Source: RUG11867 sp964553435 (GTDB taxonomy: Bacteria > Bacillota_I > Bacilli_A > RF39 > UBA660). From it: 17,464 nt of DNA. The stretch covers positions 1 through 17,464 of the forward strand of contig CAZKKM010000028.1 in assembly GCA_964553435.1 (NCBI GenBank), given 5' to 3'. Below are positions 15,468-17,464 of this stretch, one piece after another (the stretch's first letter is position 1; each line of letters starts with the position of its first letter). Under the pieces are notes generated by a model, which ran no database searches, was not told the origin of the DNA, and saw only the letters and a list, made by a program, of their open reading frames with translations. The position numbers and the translations under genes were made by a program.

Positions 15468-15910
15468 TGGATGAAAATTTAAAAAGAGATGTCATCTTGG
15501 ATAATTATACGAATCCTGCAAACAAGGCTAGGATAGATGACGAAGGATATATCGGAGTCAATTCGAACAATTCTTCTTGTATCGATAACATCGATTTATG
15601 GGTCAAGATCGAAAACGATAGGATAGTCGATGTGAAATTTGACGGAGAAGCATGCGCTATAAGTACGGCGAGCACTTCGATCATGACGAAAGAGTTAGAA
15701 GGTAAATCGTTAGAAGAGGCAACAAGATTTATCGATAATTTTTATAATATGATAGAAGAGAGAGAATACGATGTAAATTTGTTAAATGAGGCTTGTGTAT
15801 TCGATACAATATACAAACAAGCGAATCGAAAGACGTGCGCTACTTTACCTTATAAAGGCATTTTAGATGCGATAAATATATATAAAGAGAAGAACTCAAA
15901 TAAAAAGTAA
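15467..15910 (+). CDS. sufU: SufU, zinc-dependent sulfurtransferase
   Basis: This 147-residue SufU accepts persulfide sulfur from SufS through a zinc-swapping mechanism and stands in for SufE. Zinc ligands are visible: C38 and D40 (SSCIDN), C63 (GEACAIS) and C124 (KTCATLP). The usual CGD around the first cysteine reads CID here, but the ligands are kept. The insertion between the second and third cysteines that separates SufU from IscU is present (about 60 residues). ATG 15467 overlaps the sufS stop (TAATG). It is the last gene of the cluster; in many Bacillota sufB follows at this point, but here a terminator does. Confidence 0.93.
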   Translation: MDENLKRDVILDNYTNPANKARIDDEGYIGVNSNNSSCIDNIDLWVKIENDRIVDVKFDGEACAISTASTSIMTKELEGKSLEEATRFIDNFYNMIEEREYDVNLLNEACVFDTIYKQANRKTCATLPYKGILDAINIYKEKNSNKK

Positions 15911-15932
15911 CTTCGATTTTGTTACTTTTTTT
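15902..15932. terminator. Bidirectional terminator between sufU and the XRE gene
   Basis: Arms AAAAAGTAAC (15902-15911) and GTTACTTTTT (15921-15930) form ten base pairs around a 9-base loop. T-tracts lie on both strands. It contains the stop codons of both convergent genes (15908-15910 plus, 15922-15924 minus). Confidence 0.9.
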
Positions 15933-16146
15933 CATTCTTATCGACGATACGAATTTCGATATCGTTTTTGTTTGCCAATTTTAATATATCTTTGAATTTG
16001 TAATCACTTCTGCCAAGTTCGTTGGATTGGACCCAGTCTTTCGATTTCTTTATGTCTTTTCCAAATTCTTTTTGTGTCTTTCCTGTCGATTGTCTCATAA
16101 ACTTCAAAATTTCATGTGGTTCATAATCGTTTGCTTTAATGTTCAT
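15922..16146 (-). CDS. Small XRE-family helix-turn-helix regulator
   Basis: This 74-residue protein consists of little more than a Cro/C1-type DNA-binding domain. The HTH lies at about 15-65, with RQSTGKTQKEFGKDIKKSKDW (T24-Q25-K26-E27 region) as first and recognition helices and DILKLANKN as the last helix. There is no ligand-binding or oligomerisation domain apart from a short charged tail. GAGGTG stands five bases before the ATG (16146-16144). It points away from the surface-protein gene and converges with sufU. Inverted repeats in the shared intergenic region make control of itself and its neighbour likely, which is an inference. Confidence 0.85.
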   Translation of the reverse strand: MNIKANDYEPHEILKFMRQSTGKTQKEFGKDIKKSKDWVQSNELGRSDYKFKDILKLANKNDIEIRIVDKNEKK

Positions 16147-16163
16147 CTCTACACCTCAAGGGA

Positions 16164-16172
16164 ATACTAACA
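16164..16172 (-). promoter_or_regulatory. Possible extended -10 of the XRE gene
   Basis: On the minus strand TGTTAGTAT is an extended -10. No good -35 is visible. The predicted +1 (near 16157) would coincide with the GAGGTG ribosome site, so the leader would be very short. Confidence 0.4.
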
Positions 16173-16198
16173 TAAATAAATGAATTATTTTCATTTTG

Positions 16199-16213
16199 CG
16201 TATTGACAATACG
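16199..16213. promoter_or_regulatory. Operator-like palindrome over a -35 box
   Basis: CGTATTG-A-CAATACG is a perfect 7-base inverted repeat around one central base. It contains TTGACA of the plus-strand promoter, so a bound protein would block RNA polymerase. It shares the half-site AATACGT with a second palindrome 47 bases away. Confidence 0.65.
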
Positions 16214-16231
16214 TCTTTGAAATTGTAAAAT
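16203..16231 (+). promoter_or_regulatory. Promoter of the surface-protein gene
   Basis: A consensus TTGACA (16203-16208), 17 bases and TAAAAT (16226-16231). Predicted +1 is near 16238, leaving a leader of about 44 bases. A second candidate, TTGTCA (16231-16236) with TATAAT (16252-16257), has a short 15-base spacer. Confidence 0.7.
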
Positions 16232-16244
16232 TGTCATAGTAAGG

Positions 16245-16261
16245 ACGTATCTATAATACGT
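16245..16261. promoter_or_regulatory. Second operator-like palindrome
   Basis: ACGTAT-ctata-ATACGT has 6-base perfect arms and spans the TATAAT at 16252-16257. The right half belongs to AATACGT (16255-16261), an exact copy of 16208-16214. Confidence 0.6.
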
Positions 16262-16281
16262 TTAGAAATCGAGGTTTATTT

Positions 16282-17464
16282 ATGAATTTAAAGACGAAGA
16301 GAACGATATGCTTGGTGGTAGGAGTAGCATCTATTCTCGCGATAGTTGGTACAATTTCATATGCGTACTTTACAGCGACAGGAGAAACGAGACCAGTTCA
16401 AACAACTATCAATACGGCGACGGTAAGTGTCAGATTTGCCGATAACGATACAGGAATAACCGGAAGTCTTTCTTTCGGAGAATCGCTCACGAAGAAGTTC
16501 ACAATTACGAATACGGGTACAGTAGATACGGATGTAAAAATGTATTGGGTAAATATGGTCAATACTTATACCGAGGGTAGTCTAACTTATACTTTGAGTT
16601 ATGCAGAAAACGAAAGTGGTCCTTATACAGAGGTGATAAATAAAACGAACGTACCTTTGTCTAAGACTCCCTCAAAAAAACTATTGACAAGAAGTTTAAC
16701 TATACCCGTTGGAAAAACTTATTATTATAATTTAGTGATAACATATAACTATTTAGAAGATGTGAATCAAAATTCCGATGCCGACGCAACGTTCTACTCT
16801 TATTTTAATATAGTAGATGTAAATGTACCAAATATAACAAAAATAATAGCGACATCATCTAAAGGAGAGAAAACTAGTTTTGCCGAACCGGCTACGACAG
16901 ATGAAGGAATCTTCGAAATGGAAGATGACTATGGAACGAGTTACTATTATAGAGGAGCAGTAGAGAATAATTACGTACAGTTTGCAGGATTTTATTGGAG
17001 AATAATCAGGATCAATGGAGATGGATCCATGAGGATCATCTACGACGGTACGACTACACACGCGAATGGAGAATCGAGTGGCGATAGATTTACGCATCTC
17101 AATCAACCGTACAATGCATTATATAATGACAATAAATATGTTGGATGGATGTATGGACCAGCGAATACGACCGAAGGATCGACTACACCTTCATCAACAA
17201 AAGCAGAAGCACAATCCAATGTGGCAGATTCAGATATCAAGAGGGTAGTAGATACTTGGTATAAAGAAAATATAGTAGATAAAGGATATGCGAGTGCAGT
17301 TTCAGATACATTGTTTTGCAATGACAGAGTTGCACCAGGAGCAAGTGTAACGGGAAATAGTTATGATACAGGTCGACCATATGGATCAAATTATACTATA
17401 TATGCTGGATATGCTAGATTTTGGAATGGTGGAGGAGCAAATTACACAAGTCCTAAACCGACAC
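16282..17464 (+). CDS. Large exported surface protein with SipW/TasA-like signal anchor, cut by the window edge
   Basis: The frame is open from ATG 16282 to the end of the window (394 residues, no stop). GAGGT lies six bases before the ATG. The N-terminus is basic (NLKTKR), followed by a hydrophobic segment at about 9-28 and SYAYFTATGE. That resembles the AYFT border of SipW-dependent signal peptides of TasA/camelysin proteins. A beta-rich region follows to about 185 with TFTITNTG-like strands, typical of secreted fibre proteins. A second domain starts near GIFEMEDDYGTSYYYRGA and contains FYWRIIRINGDGSMRI and YVGWMYGP. I recall this domain from a repeated, uncharacterised family in gut Bacilli whose C-terminus looks like the fragment at 2-349. 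Probably extracellular or wall-associated; function unknown. No sortase motif can be judged because the C-terminus is missing. Confidence 0.85.
   Translation, partial: MNLKTKRTICLVVGVASILAIVGTISYAYFTATGETRPVQTTINTATVSVRFADNDTGITGSLSFGESLTKKFTITNTGTVDTDVKMYWVNMVNTYTEGSLTYTLSYAENESGPYTEVINKTNVPLSKTPSKKLLTRSLTIPVGKTYYYNLVITYNYLEDVNQNSDADATFYSYFNIVDVNVPNITKIIATSSKGEKTSFAEPATTDEGIFEMEDDYGTSYYYRGAVENNYVQFAGFYWRIIRINGDGSMRIIYDGTTTHANGESSGDRFTHLNQPYNALYNDNKYVGWMYGPANTTEGSTTPSSTKAEAQSNVADSDIKRVVDTWYKENIVDKGYASAVSDTLFCNDRVAPGASVTGNSYDTGRPYGSNYTIYAGYARFWNGGGANYTSPKPT

Noticed and set aside
1..17464. CRISPR array, tRNA, rRNA, IS element or prophage
   Set aside because: No regularly spaced repeats, no tRNA or rRNA sequence I could recognise, no transposase, integrase or phage structural gene, and no terminal inverted repeats were seen.

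Overview
The window looks like a chromosomal segment of an AT-rich, low-GC Gram-positive bacterium, probably an uncultured member of Bacillota, class Bacilli (RF39/ML615J-28-like, a Mollicutes-related gut lineage). The grounds are the Firmicutes-type order rlmN-prpC-prkC-rsgA-rpe, a sufC-D-S-U cluster, dense same-strand operons with ATGA-type overlaps, and strong Shine-Dalgarno sites. TAA, TAG and TGA all act as gene ends here, so the standard bacterial code applies. The lineage is an inference; no rRNA gene is present.

Layout. (1) 2-349 is the 3' end of a secreted/surface protein gene, followed by two small hairpins with T-tracts. (2) 454-4114 is a three-gene operon: an RnfC-like iron-sulfur protein, an RnfD-like membrane protein, and an unnamed 528-residue membrane-anchored protein. 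The other Rnf subunits are absent, and the two Rnf proteins lack expected cofactor motifs. A clear terminator follows. (3) 4215-5833 holds a YgjP-like metallopeptidase, a SpoU/TrmH-family RNA methyltransferase and a small rhodanese, ending in a terminator that overlaps the last stop codon. (4) 5925-7103 is a SEDS peptidoglycan polymerase (FtsW/RodA type) with its own terminator. (5) 7284-12284 is the translation-quality and signalling cluster: RlmN, PP2C phosphatase, PASTA kinase, RsgA and ribulose-phosphate epimerase. (6) 12329-15910 holds a DUF308-type membrane protein followed by SufC, a half-length SufD-like protein, SufS and SufU, with no sufB. A bidirectional terminator closes it. (7) 15922-17464 has a small XRE-family regulator on the minus strand, facing away from a surface-protein gene that runs off the window. 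The gene pair shares an intergenic region rich in inverted repeats.

The main points for a second look are two conserved genes interrupted by in-frame stop codons with intact coding sequence after the stop. They are rlmN (TAA at 8202-8204, upstream of the essential methyl-carrying cysteine) and the YgjP-like gene (TAG at 4806-4808). Others are the reduced, motif-poor RnfC/RnfD pair with an unknown partner, the minimal SUF set without SufB, and the paired AATACGT half-site operators between the XRE gene and the surface-protein gene. Genes of what appears to be one surface-protein family lie at both edges of the window.
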